Notes: generated by a model from the letters alone, not told the origin. Shown: positions 15,363 to 23,097, counted from the first letter of the stretch. The stretch is DNA of 23,422 nucleotides from CAZJCK01 sp964544635 (GCA_964544635.1 CAZJCK010000055.1:1-23422); one strand, 5' to 3'. Numbers and translations: made by a program.

Positions 15363-16268
15363 ATGACCAACGTAAGCGAATACTCCACCGAGGCCCAGAT
15401 CCTCTCGCTGCTGCGCTTTGGCGATGTACCGCCACGCATGTTTGAAGCCCTCATCCAGCATTTCGGTACGGTCGAACGGATCCACCACACCGATTCCGGC
15501 ACCCTTATGTCGGTGTCGGGAATGAACGCCGACAGTGCCAATCGGATTGCCCGCGCCTCCGAGAAACTGCACGAGGCCGATCAGTATGTAAACGAACTGA
15601 AGCAGCGCGATATAAGCGTACACTCGCGCTTTGCCAAAGACTACCCGTCGCTCCTGTTCGAACTCAACGATCCGCCGCCGCTCGTGTACGTCCGCGGCAA
15701 ACTTCCCGACCAGCAGCAGAAGACAGTGGTCGTAGCCGGCAGCCACAACGCCGGTGAAAAAGGTATGGAGATCACCGCCCGGCTGACCAGGCAACTGGTA
15801 GAGGCCGGCGTGCAGGTGATCGCGCCACTCGATACCGGCATCGCCGCCGCCGTCCACCTCGCCGCGCGCGCCGCCGGCGGCCGGTCGTATGCGGTTATTT
15901 CGGGCGGCTTCGATCACATCAAGGAATCGACCGAGATGCCGGTCGCCATCGATATCGTCCAGTCGGGCGGCGTGATCAGCGAGTACGCGCCGGATACAAA
16001 ATCTTCCGATGTCGCGTACAAGGAATCGAACCGCCTCCTGGCCGGGCTGGGACAGGCGGTGGTTATCACCGAAGTGTATAAAGACTCGAAGCGCACCATG
16101 GACCTGCTCGACTGCTGCAGCCAGATCGGCAAGCTGCTCTTCCTCCTGGTCGATCCTGGGATGGGCGCACTGGCTGACGAAACCAGTGTCAACCACGCGG
16201 CCCATTGCGGTGCCATTCCGATGGTCGGCTGGGAGAAGGTGGAAGATATCATCAACGCCCTGGTGTGA
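15363..16268 (+). CDS. Divergent DprA-like (Rossmann-fold DNA-processing A) protein
   Basis: A 301-residue protein with the DprA/Smf layout: an N-terminal helical/HhH-like region (about 8-70) and a Rossmann-like domain (about 85-300) with the lead-in 'YPSLLFELNDPPPLVYVRG'. Canonical motifs are altered. GSHNAGEKG (126-134) stands where VGTRxxSxYG is usual, APLDTGIAAAVH (154-165) replaces SGLAxGIDxxAH, and ESNRLLAGLG (221-230) replaces xRNRIIAGLS. In standard DprA the Arg and Gly residues of these motifs help bind single-stranded DNA and RecA is loaded. The changes suggest a paralogue or a different ligand rather than a normal competence protein. Positioned 46 bases after the metalloprotease gene and 9 before yigZ. 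No frameshift is seen, so it is not a pseudogene. Confidence 0.8.
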   Translation: MTNVSEYSTEAQILSLLRFGDVPPRMFEALIQHFGTVERIHHTDSGTLMSVSGMNADSANRIARASEKLHEADQYVNELKQRDISVHSRFAKDYPSLLFELNDPPPLVYVRGKLPDQQQKTVVVAGSHNAGEKGMEITARLTRQLVEAGVQVIAPLDTGIAAAVHLAARAAGGRSYAVISGGFDHIKESTEMPVAIDIVQSGGVISEYAPDTKSSDVAYKESNRLLAGLGQAVVITEVYKDSKRTMDLLDCCSQIGKLLFLLVDPGMGALADETSVNHAAHCGAIPMVGWEKVEDIINALV

Positions 16269-16277
16269 TCGATCGCG

Positions 16278-16883
16278 ATGACCGACCAATTCTTCACCAT
16301 TCCCAGACAGGCAACCTCCGAAATGAAGGTGAAGGGTTCGCGCTTCATCGGCGCCGCCCTGCCACAGTCGAGCGTCGAGCAGATTGACAATACCCTCACC
16401 GAATTCCGTAAAAACTACCACGACGCCAGCCACAACTGCTTCGCCTGGCAGGTCGGGATCGACAGCGCTGTCAGCTTCAAGTATTCCGACGACGGCGAAC
16501 CGTCGGGAACCGCCGGCAAACCGATCTACGACTGCATCACGGGGCGGCAGTTGACCGATGTCCTGGTCGTGGTGACGCGTTATTTCGGCGGCACCAGGCT
16601 GGGCACCGGCGGCCTGGTGCGGGCGTACAGCGACGCCGCAATCGCCGCCCTGGAAACGGCCGGGCGGGTCGAGCGGTTTGTCATGGAGACAGTTGCGATC
16701 GTTGTCGACTTCACGTTTTATGATGCCATCCGCAAACTGATTGCCGAACTTGGAGCGACTGAAACCGACGCACAGTTTACCGACCAGGTGCGCCTGACAT
16801 TGCAGATTCGCGCCGGCATGGTGCCGCGGCTGCGCGACGCACTGGTGCAGGCGACCAATGGGAGAGTTGAGTTTGTCCAATAA
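16278..16883 (+). CDS. YigZ / IMPACT family protein (UPF0029)
   Basis: A 201-residue member of the YigZ/IMPACT family. The hallmark stretches are intact: 'YSDDGEPSGTAGKPI' (69-83) and 'VVVTRYFGGTRLGTGGLVRA' (97-116). An N-terminal IMPACT domain (about 1-125) is followed by a ferredoxin-like C-terminal domain (about 135-201), the full bacterial form. Eukaryotic IMPACT regulates Gcn2; the bacterial role is not settled, though ribosome or tRNA binding has been proposed. It starts 9 bases after the dprA-like gene and its 3' end overlaps the sugar kinase gene, so it is part of the same operon. Confidence 0.94.
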   Translation: MTDQFFTIPRQATSEMKVKGSRFIGAALPQSSVEQIDNTLTEFRKNYHDASHNCFAWQVGIDSAVSFKYSDDGEPSGTAGKPIYDCITGRQLTDVLVVVTRYFGGTRLGTGGLVRAYSDAAIAALETAGRVERFVMETVAIVVDFTFYDAIRKLIAELGATETDAQFTDQVRLTLQIRAGMVPRLRDALVQATNGRVEFVQ

Positions 16884-17805
16884 CAACAAATCCGAGATTG
16901 ATTGCCTCGGCCTGGGTATCATTCCCTACGACCTGCTGTACTTTATCGATGAATACCCGGAAGCCGGTACCAAGATCGACGCCGTCGATTTCCACCAGCA
17001 GGGGGGCGGCCCGGTACCGTCGGCCATGATCGGCCTCGCCCGCCTCGGTTGCAGCACCGCCATGATTGCAGCCGTCGGCGGCGATCCGTTTGGCGAGCTG
17101 GGTATCAAGGAACTGAAAGACAATAATGTCGACCACACGCACATGATCATCAAGAAGGACAAAGCCTCGGCGCTGGCGACCGGCTGGATCGAGCGGGGAG
17201 AAGAAGGTGGACGTCGCACCATGGTACTGGCGCGCGACATCGCTGTCGAGCCTTCCGACCTCGACACCGACAGCTACCCGATACCGCGGGCGGTGCACCT
17301 GGACGGCCGCGACCTGGAAGCCTGCCTCAGGCTCGCCGAATGGGCAAAAGAACAGGGTGCCCTGATATCGTTCGATATCGGCTCGATGCGCAACGATGTC
17401 TCGCCGATTTTTCCGCTTGTCGATCACCTGGTCGTCGCGCACGACTACGCCTTCGGCTTTACGAAGGAGCGGAGTATCGAGCGCGCCATCGACGCCCTTG
17501 CTGAGCACTGCAACGGCACTATTGTCATCACCGAAGGTATCAAGGGCTCGACCGGTCGTGAAGGGGGCGAACTGGTACGGCAGCGCGCCTACAAGGTCGA
17601 TTCGGTCGACACCACCGGCGCCGGCGACGCATTCCACACCGGGTATATATACGGCCTGCTGCACGACATGAACCTGCAGGAACGTTTGCGCTTCGGCGCC
17701 GCGGTCGCCGCTCTCAAGTGCACCAAGCCGGGGGCACGCACCGGGCTGCCGACGCTTTCCGAGGTTGAGGAGTTCATTTCATCGGAGCCGTCAACCTATG
17801 CTTGA
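16873..17805 (+). CDS. PfkB/ribokinase-family carbohydrate kinase
   Basis: A 310-residue sugar (or nucleoside) kinase of the ribokinase fold. The N-terminal substrate-site motif appears as 'QQGGGPVPSAMIGLARLG' (from Gln42). The C-terminal signature 'DTTGAGDAFHTGYIYGL' begins at Asp246, with Asp252 as catalytic base and the anion hole GAGD intact. The substrate cannot be deduced from sequence; neighbours include no sugar transporter. I favour the TTG start at 16873 because GGGAGAG lies about 8 bases before it; an in-frame ATG at 16858 would add five residues but lacks a ribosome site. It overlaps yigZ by 11 bases and the PAP2 gene by 8, indicating translational coupling. Confidence 0.92.
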   Translation: MSNNNKSEIDCLGLGIIPYDLLYFIDEYPEAGTKIDAVDFHQQGGGPVPSAMIGLARLGCSTAMIAAVGGDPFGELGIKELKDNNVDHTHMIIKKDKASALATGWIERGEEGGRRTMVLARDIAVEPSDLDTDSYPIPRAVHLDGRDLEACLRLAEWAKEQGALISFDIGSMRNDVSPIFPLVDHLVVAHDYAFGFTKERSIERAIDALAEHCNGTIVITEGIKGSTGREGGELVRQRAYKVDSVDTTGAGDAFHTGYIYGLLHDMNLQERLRFGAAVAALKCTKPGARTGLPTLSEVEEFISSEPSTYA

Positions 17806-18505
17806 ACTGCTCGACCAGATCGACAAGATTCTGTTTCTGCTGATCAATGTCCACCTGGCCAACCCGGTGACCGATGCCGTCATGCCGATCGTAACATCGG
17901 ACCAGTTGCTTCGCATCGGCTACGGCCTGTTTATGGTCGCGATGGTCGCGGCCGGGCCGGCCAAACTGCGCTGGGCGGTGTTGTTTTCAGGGATTGTCCT
18001 GACCTTTTCCGACCAGATCTCCGCCAACTTTCTCAAGCACTACTTCGAGCGGCCGCGACCCTGCCATGTCCTGGAGCAGATACACTTGCTGGTCGGATGC
18101 GGCGGCGGCTACGCCATGCCGTCGGCCCACGCCGCCAATTCACTGGCGCAGGCCGGCTTCTTCGCGGTGGTCACACCGTCGAGTCGCAAGTGGCTCATCC
18201 CACTGGCGCTGCTCATCGCATCGTCGCGCGTATTTGTCGGCGTGCATTATCCGGGCGACGTGCTCATCGGCAGCGCCGTCGGCTGGGAAATCGGGCGGTG
18301 GCTCGGCAAACTGTTCCAGTGGTTGCGTCGCAAGGGACGGTTGTGGAAGGTGCCGCACGAGATGACGGTCGCCGAGAAGGAGGCGGCCGAACTCAAGAAC
18401 AGCGACGAGGCGCCGCCCAGGACCGAGCAGTTGAGCGAACCGGCTGCATCGGAGCCGGCCAAACCCAACGCCTCACAGGAGTCTGACCATGCCGATAAAG
18501 ATTGA
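17798..18505 (+). CDS. PAP2-family membrane phosphatase
   Basis: A 235-residue integral membrane phosphatase. All three PAP2 motifs are seen: K80-x6-R87-P88 ('KHYFERPRP'), P108-S-A-H111, and S143-R144-x5-H150-x3-D154 ('SRVFVGVHYPGD'). The central motif has Ala in place of the more common Gly, an accepted variant. The helices lie in residues 10-175. Family members remove phosphate from undecaprenyl pyrophosphate, phosphatidate or lipid A. The last 50 residues form a charged, Glu/Ala/Pro-rich cytoplasmic tail that is not part of the domain. ATG 17798 overlaps the kinase stop by 8 bases with GGAG upstream. A link to cell-wall lipid carrier recycling is possible but not shown. Confidence 0.92.
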   Translation: MLELLDQIDKILFLLINVHLANPVTDAVMPIVTSDQLLRIGYGLFMVAMVAAGPAKLRWAVLFSGIVLTFSDQISANFLKHYFERPRPCHVLEQIHLLVGCGGGYAMPSAHAANSLAQAGFFAVVTPSSRKWLIPLALLIASSRVFVGVHYPGDVLIGSAVGWEIGRWLGKLFQWLRRKGRLWKVPHEMTVAEKEAAELKNSDEAPPRTEQLSEPAASEPAKPNASQESDHADKD

Positions 18506-19010
18506 AATCGTCCAGGGAGACATTACCAATGCCGATACCGAGGTGATAGTCAACGCCGCCAATAACGAATTCTGGATGGGCTCGGGAGTGGCCGGGGCGA
18601 TCAAGACCGCCGGCGGCGATGTGATCGAGGAAGAAGCGATGCACCAGGGGCCGAAGATGCCGGGCGAGGCGGTCTTTACCGGCGCCGGACGGTTGCCGTT
18701 CAAGGGCGTCATTCATGGCGCAGTCATGGGGCAGGGGCTGAAGACAACCGACAAGCTGATCCGCCAGACAACGGTGGCGTGCCTCGTGCTGGCGGAAAAG
18801 AAGAACGTTTCGTCGCTTGCCTTCCCGGCCTTCGGCACCGGCGTGGGCGGCTTTCCACTGAAAGCGTGTGCCCGCATCATGCTGACTGCCGCGCGTTCGT
18901 TTGAGGCGCAGGCAAAATCGCTGGAGCGGGTGGTCTTTTGTTTATTTGATGATGTCGCCACCAAAGTCTTCCGCGACATATGGGCGGAGCTTCAGAGGCC
19001 GCCTCAGTAA
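18489..19010 (+). CDS. Macrodomain protein (ADP-ribose-binding / deacylase type)
   Basis: A 173-residue single macrodomain. Ligand-binding features are present: 'VQGDITNADTEVIVNAANNE' (8-27) with Asp11 for the adenine, 'GSGVAGAI' (31-38), and the phosphate loop 'AFPAFGTGVGGF' (111-122). Macrodomains bind ADP-ribose and its derivatives, and many remove ADP-ribose from proteins or hydrolyse O-acetyl-ADP-ribose. Here 'NEFWMGSGVAGAI' has one fewer Gly than in MacroD enzymes and leans towards the archaeal Af1521-like branch; this is a tentative reading. CAGGAG precedes the ATG. It overlaps the PAP2 gene by 17 bases and ends 7 bases inside the convergent PEGA gene. Confidence 0.94.
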   Translation: MPIKIEIVQGDITNADTEVIVNAANNEFWMGSGVAGAIKTAGGDVIEEEAMHQGPKMPGEAVFTGAGRLPFKGVIHGAVMGQGLKTTDKLIRQTTVACLVLAEKKNVSSLAFPAFGTGVGGFPLKACARIMLTAARSFEAQAKSLERVVFCLFDDVATKVFRDIWAELQRPPQ

Positions 19011-20008
19011 TACCGGAAGTGCACCACGCCTGACGGTTCGATTCTGATGTCGACCGCTATATCTTCCCCCCGATTAAACCAGCCATGGATCGGATAAAGC
19101 TTTCGAACCGGTGTCAGTTCGTTCTTCGCCTGAAACTTCCGTTTCTCCGACGCAAACACGGTCACCCCGACCAGCACGCTGTCGCGCTTGTTGATGCGGA
19201 AGGACGTGTGCACCGTGGTATCCGGCATCGACCATTTGCGCAACACGCCGTGATGATCATAATCAAGTTTGGTGGCGGCGATATCGGTACCAGACAGCTG
19301 CAGCGTATCGGCTGATGCGGCTAACGTCAGCGATGGATCGGCGCCGCGAATCACAGTCGGTTGGCCCGGCGCGTCGGGTATACGGTAGTCACAACCGGGG
19401 ACATCGAAGGTAATGTGCAGGGTCACACTGTCGTCGGGGACAGTTGCAGACGGCGGTTGTTGCGGCGCCTGCGCCAGTTTTGCCAGCGCCACATACAGCT
19501 TTGTCTCCTGCCCGCCCGGCAGAGTGAGCATGCTGTCGAAGGCGATCGTATCATATGCCACACCCACATGGTGCTGCCCCGGCATCAGCGAGACAAGCTG
19601 CAGCGGTGTTTCAAGCGCCACCTTGACACCGTCAATCCACACCTCCGCGCCGGGCAGGTCGGTGATGACTGTCAGCCGCGCAAAATTGCCGTAACGCGCC
19701 ACCTCCGACGGCGACAAAGAACGTACCCCGCTGGTCGGCTCAAACTCGACCATCCGGCGAACATATTGGCCGGCCAGGATGTTTACATCAAGGGTGACCG
19801 GATCGAAGTACCCTTTCGACACGGTCACCGAATAGTGGCCCGGCTGCAGTGTAAGAATGGTCGGGGTGGTTACGGTGTCGATCAACAGACCGTCGAGTTC
19901 GATCGACGCCCCGGCCGGTTTGCTGTCGATGAACAGATGGCCCGGCTGCGCCGCCGCCGACATCGCAAACAGCAGCAGGATGAACAGTGTACCACGAATC
20001 GCCGTCAT
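19004..20008 (-). CDS. Secreted PEGA-domain protein
   Basis: A 334-residue exported protein (signal peptide about 1-20, ends SAAA before QPGH). Two PEGA-like beta domains follow: residues about 22-92 ('GHLFIDSKPAGASIELDGLL', 'LQPGHYSVTVSKGYFD') and about 110-175 ('LTVITDLPGAEVWIDGVKVA', 'LMPGQHHVGVAYD'). PEGA domains are found in cell-surface proteins and are often involved in binding. The C-terminal third (about 190-334) is beta-rich, of unknown type, and ends in 'EPSGVVHFRYY'. ATG 20008 lacks a strong ribosome site. Convergent with the macrodomain gene, with the two stop regions overlapping by 7 bases and no room for a terminator between them. Confidence 0.87.
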   Translation of the reverse strand: MTAIRGTLFILLLFAMSAAAQPGHLFIDSKPAGASIELDGLLIDTVTTPTILTLQPGHYSVTVSKGYFDPVTLDVNILAGQYVRRMVEFEPTSGVRSLSPSEVARYGNFARLTVITDLPGAEVWIDGVKVALETPLQLVSLMPGQHHVGVAYDTIAFDSMLTLPGGQETKLYVALAKLAQAPQQPPSATVPDDSVTLHITFDVPGCDYRIPDAPGQPTVIRGADPSLTLAASADTLQLSGTDIAATKLDYDHHGVLRKWSMPDTTVHTSFRINKRDSVLVGVTVFASEKRKFQAKNELTPVRKLYPIHGWFNRGEDIAVDIRIEPSGVVHFRYY

Positions 20009-20071
20009 GCGCTAAACATGAGCGCCGAATCCCGGCGATTCAACATTAAAAAAGTCGGACGGAGATTCCGG

Positions 20072-20099
20072 TTACGCGTTGCGCACAAGAACATATATT
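20072..20099 (+). promoter_or_regulatory. Possible promoter of arsM
   Basis: A good -10, TATATT (20094-20099), has only a weak -35 (TTACGC, 20072-20077) at 16 bases. RNA would start about 28 bases before the ATG. No ArsR-type dyad is evident. Confidence 0.3.
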
Positions 20100-20134
20100 G
20101 CAGGCAATTCCGGTACAAACATAAGGAGCAGTTC

Positions 20135-20962
20135 ATGTCGACCCATTCCAAAGATGATATCAAGAATGCCGTGAAAAAGCACTACGGCGAGGCGATCAGT
20201 AAAGGCGGCGCCTGCTGTTCACCGAATCGCACTGATCCGGACAATCCGGGACGATTCGCCGAGATCGCGGGCTATTCAATTACCGACTACCAGGAGTTGC
20301 CGGAAGGCGTCACCAGCTTCGGCTGCGGCAACCCGGTCAGTTTCATGGAGGTCAAACCGGGCCAGTCCGTACTCGATCTCGGCAGCGGCGCCGGCATGGA
20401 TCTGATTCTGGCGGCGAAGAAGGTCGGCCCCGAGGGAAAGGTGATCGGTCTGGACATGACCGACGAAATGATCGAGGCCTGCCGCCGCAATCTCGAGAAG
20501 GCGGGTATCAAGAACGGCGAGGTGCGCAAAGGGGAGATGGAGGCAATGCCGGTCGCCGACGGCGAGGTTGACTGGATTATCTCCAACTGCGTCATCAACC
20601 TGTCGCCCGACAAGGAGAAAGTGTTCGCTGAGGCGTTTCGCGTGCTCAAGCCGGGTGGACGGATGCTGGTGAGCGATATTGTCACGCTCGATCTCCCCGA
20701 CGAATACCGCGCCGATATCCGTGCCTGGGTCGGCTGCATTGCCGGCGCCGTGAACGAGGCGGATTACATGCAACTGGCGACGGATGCCGGTTTCACTGAT
20801 GTGAAAATCATTGATAAGATGGTGTATGACGGTAAATCGCTCGATGCCCTGGTGACCGACAACTGTGGCTGCGGGCCGGGCTCGGTCGACAGTGATACCA
20901 TGGTCGACAGGTATGCCGGTAAGGTGGCCAGTGTTAAACTCGCCGCTACCAAACCGTCCTGA
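20135..20962 (+). CDS. arsM: Arsenite S-adenosylmethionine methyltransferase
   Basis: A 275-residue SAM-dependent methyltransferase. The SAM site 'VLDLGSGAGMDLILAAK' begins at Val79. The cysteines that bind As(III) in ArsM are all found: Cys64 in 'SFGCGNPVSF', Cys152 in 'ISNCVINLSPDKEKVF', and Cys201 in 'RAWVGCIAGAVNEADY'. Extra thiols are Cys27-Cys28 near the N-terminus and 'CGCG' (244, 246) near the C-terminus. The product is methylated arsenic, giving detoxification through volatile or less bound forms. ATG 20135 follows AAGGAG 6 bases upstream; a longer upstream reading is a shadow of the PEGA gene. No arsR, arsB or arsC is nearby, so it appears as a lone gene with its own terminator. Confidence 0.95.
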   Translation: MSTHSKDDIKNAVKKHYGEAISKGGACCSPNRTDPDNPGRFAEIAGYSITDYQELPEGVTSFGCGNPVSFMEVKPGQSVLDLGSGAGMDLILAAKKVGPEGKVIGLDMTDEMIEACRRNLEKAGIKNGEVRKGEMEAMPVADGEVDWIISNCVINLSPDKEKVFAEAFRVLKPGGRMLVSDIVTLDLPDEYRADIRAWVGCIAGAVNEADYMQLATDAGFTDVKIIDKMVYDGKSLDALVTDNCGCGPGSVDSDTMVDRYAGKVASVKLAATKPS

Positions 20963-20982
20963 CCGTCTCCTGACTCGAGATC

Positions 20983-21025
20983 AAAAAACGAAGCGCCATC
21001 GACAGGTCATGCCGATGGCGCTTTT
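20983..21025. terminator. Bidirectional terminator between arsM and the 21078 gene
   Basis: AAGCGCCATCG (20991-21001) pairs perfectly with CGATGGCGCTT (21013-21023). A T run follows on the forward strand (21022-21025) and a run of six T on the reverse strand (complement of 20983-20988), so it can end both convergent transcripts. Confidence 0.85.
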
Positions 21026-21077
21026 GTGTTACGTACAGTCAAGGGAACCACAACCGCGGCAACAGATGAAATCTTTG

Positions 21078-21644
21078 TTACGGCTGCACTCGATCGCTGT
21101 CGCGCAATGTCTTCGCATCCTGTTCAGCCAACCGCAGCTTCGGCATCCCCAGCTGGGAACGCAGCAGGTACTGGTAATCGGAGATGAGGCGACGTTTGTG
21201 TGCGAATGTCTTCGACCGCAATATGCTCGTGGCGATCGCTTCCTTGGCCGCTATCATACTCCGCATGCGAGCCAGCAGGTCGAGGCTCAACAGCACCGGA
21301 TCGTCCTCGGCGGCATATGGTGTGTCGCCGTAGCCGCGATCCTTCGAATCCTTGAGTGTCTTCCGGTGATGCAGCAGGTTGTTCTGCGACTTGAATATGT
21401 CGGTGCGTAACACCCGAAGCAGTTCCGTCTCCAGGTGAATCTCGGCCGACTTGTCTTCACGCTCGCGCGCCTGCTGCCACAGCTCGGCGAAGTGCGTTAA
21501 CTGGTCAAGCGACTTCTCCGCCAGCTTCCGGTCAACCGCCGGCAGCAGTTCAGTGTCGTTCTTATGAGACAGCGCGGCGTTGTCGGCAACAGCACCGCCA
21601 ACCGCCAACGCCAGCAGCAAGAAGGTAATGATCAATCGTGTCAT
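21078..21644 (-). CDS. Small secreted helical protein of unknown function
   Basis: A 188-residue protein with a clear signal peptide (about 1-20, 'FLLLALAVGGAVA'). The mature chain is charged and alpha-helical with many heptad-like leucines ('LAEKSLDQLTHFAELWQQAR', 'IHLETELLRVLRTDIFKSQN'), suggesting a periplasmic helical bundle or coiled coil. No domain is recognised and it has no cysteines. The start at 21644 follows GGGAGG; a longer frame to 21719 would put the signal peptide internally. It lies in the same direction as the TPR gene upstream (stop at 21808) with a 163-base gap. Confidence 0.8.
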   Translation of the reverse strand: MTRLIITFLLLALAVGGAVADNAALSHKNDTELLPAVDRKLAEKSLDQLTHFAELWQQAREREDKSAEIHLETELLRVLRTDIFKSQNNLLHHRKTLKDSKDRGYGDTPYAAEDDPVLLSLDLLARMRSMIAAKEAIATSILRSKTFAHKRRLISDYQYLLRSQLGMPKLRLAEQDAKTLRDSDRVQP

Positions 21645-21807
21645 GCTCCGGCCTCCCGATAGTGTTCCGGACAAAGGACCGGACAAAAACCGTGCCGCCA
21701 CATCATATTGATGCCGCACATGCGGTTAGCCGAAAAAGAGGTGGACTCTACGGAGACAAACTATGGGAGAATTCCCACACCTGTAGAGGGTGCCGGCATG
21801 GCGCCGG

Positions 21808-22785
21808 TTATCGCCCGGTATTGGCGGTATCGCTTTTTTTGAGGCCGGTGCCGATCATGCGCAGCATCCGAAATCCCAGTGTCGAATCAACCGCAAACAG
21901 TTCCTGCAGTACCGAATCGGCCTTGGGGGTCTGGCGGTCCAGCCCGTACGCCGTGCCCAGCATCATCCGCGACACGTGATCGTCGGGATGGACCGCCAGG
22001 TGATCGATATACAGGTCGATTGCGTCGTCATACTTCTCCTGCGTCATGTACACGCGCCCGAGCGCGGTAGCGGCCTCGGCATTGTCCGGCTGCACCCTTA
22101 GGGCCTGTTCGAGATTGGCCGCCGCCTCGTCGAGTTTTTCAAGGCGCATCTGCACGATACCCAGGAAATAGTACAGCTCTGCGGTCTTACCGCCAAACTC
22201 CATTGATTTGGCAAAGTACACTTCCGCCGAATCGTATTGCTTTAGCGTCGCAAACGTACTGCCGAGATGAAACTGTATCTGCGAATTGACCGGGTTCATC
22301 TCAAACGCCTGGCGCAGTGTCGGAAGCGCCTTGGAAATCCGCCCGGCCCGCGCATATTCGCTGCCGAGATTGGTCAGGTAGAGGTCGTTGTCCGGCGCCA
22401 GGTTGGTGGCCAGCTCGAGGTGCTCAATCGCTTTCACCCGCTCGTTCAGTTCCGAGTAAGCGATACCGAGATTATGCTGCACCTCGGCATTGGTCGGCTG
22501 CAACTCGGCCGCCCGGGACAGGTAGACAACCGCCGAATCGTTGTCGCCGGCGTGCGAGTGGAGAAAGCCAAGGTGACGGTACAGGTCGAATGACCGCGCC
22601 CCAAAGGCGTACGCTGTCTGGAAAACACCACGGGCGTCGGTGTAACGCTTGCGAATCATCAGGTCGTTGGCTTTCTCGAAATAAAACGATGCCGAGTCAG
22701 CGTTGGGCTCCTGGGCCGGCAGTTCGGACGGTACACTTAGCGCTAATGCCAGCGCTACGGCGAGTAGACTACGGATCTGTTTCAT
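21808..22785 (-). CDS. Periplasmic TPR-repeat protein
   Basis: A 325-residue exported protein (signal peptide about 1-24, ends ELPA before QEPN) made almost wholly of tetratricopeptide repeats, about eight units from residue 30 to 300. Well-formed units include 'AEVQHNLGIAYSELNERVKA', 'AELYYFLGIVQMRLEKLDEA' and 'AEAATALGRVYMTQEKYDDA'. TPR arrays bind protein partners; none can be named here. AGGAAAAG lies before ATG 22785. Its predicted -10 overlaps a dyad related to the one in the divergent XRE promoter, so joint control by that regulator is plausible. Confidence 0.9.
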   Translation of the reverse strand: MKQIRSLLAVALALALSVPSELPAQEPNADSASFYFEKANDLMIRKRYTDARGVFQTAYAFGARSFDLYRHLGFLHSHAGDNDSAVVYLSRAAELQPTNAEVQHNLGIAYSELNERVKAIEHLELATNLAPDNDLYLTNLGSEYARAGRISKALPTLRQAFEMNPVNSQIQFHLGSTFATLKQYDSAEVYFAKSMEFGGKTAELYYFLGIVQMRLEKLDEAAANLEQALRVQPDNAEAATALGRVYMTQEKYDDAIDLYIDHLAVHPDDHVSRMMLGTAYGLDRQTPKADSVLQELFAVDSTLGFRMLRMIGTGLKKSDTANTGR

Positions 22786-22831
22786 ATCTTTTCCTATCGG
22801 TTGCTTGCGATCTCACCTTACCAGCTTGCGG

Positions 22832-22844
22832 ATAACCGATTATA
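22832..22844 (-). promoter_or_regulatory. Predicted -10 of the TPR gene within an ATAACCGATTAT dyad
   Basis: A perfect TATAAT on the reverse strand (22844-22839) overlaps the inverted repeat ATAA-CCGA-TTAT (22832-22843). RNA would start about 47 bases before the TPR start codon. No good -35 is found at 17 bases, so an activator may be needed or the promoter is weak. Confidence 0.4.
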
Positions 22845-22965
22845 CAGACAGAATGGCTGCCTGCTCCAGCAAAAAACCGCCTGGGCAGTCGTAACTTGCT
22901 ATGTGACTACCATTTGCACAGCCGGTGCGGCCTCGTCGGCGCATTCAGGCGGCATAATCTTTATC

Positions 22966-22979
22966 GTTTATCAATAAAC
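22966..22979. promoter_or_regulatory. Inverted repeat GTTTAT-CA-ATAAAC upstream of the XRE promoter
   Basis: A perfect 6-2-6 dyad ending six bases before the -35 of the XRE promoter (22985). Its place fits an activator or second repressor site. Confidence 0.35.
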
Positions 22980-22984
22980 TACTA

Positions 22985-23013
22985 TTGACAAACAGCAATG
23001 ATTAACCGATAAT
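22985..23013 (+). promoter_or_regulatory. Promoter of the XRE regulator gene with overlapping operator-like dyad
   Basis: -35 TTGACA (22985-22990, perfect), 17-base spacer, -10 GATAAT (23008-23013, 5 of 6). A perfect dyad TGATTA-ACCGA-TAATCA (22999-23015) covers the -10, where a bound Cro-like protein would block RNA polymerase. The leader is about 78 bases and has no uORF that I trust. Confidence 0.75.
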
Positions 23014-23097
23014 CAATATAGAGTGATCGCCAGAGTCTACGAAATCGCGATCGGCATCAAGCAGGACGTCGACCTGACGGTATAGGAGCAAGCAACC

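Noticed and set aside
15363..16268. DprA-like gene as a decayed pseudogene
   Set aside because: The frame is intact over the whole family length, has codon use like its neighbours and sits tightly in an operon.
15183..16922. Long open frame (579 codons) on the reverse strand
   Set aside because: It lies opposite the DprA-like and YigZ genes, whose protein motifs are clear. Its composition (rich in His, Arg, Asp, Gly) is that of an antisense frame in GC-rich DNA.
19361..20134. Long N-terminal extension of the arsM frame
   Set aside because: It is antisense to the PEGA gene, is Arg/His-rich, and the true start at 20135 has an AAGGAG ribosome site and begins at the family N-terminus.
12825..21758. 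Shared TACGGAGACA at 12825 and 21749
   Set aside because: The contexts differ (hairpin arm in one, no structure in the other), so a chance match is the simplest reading.
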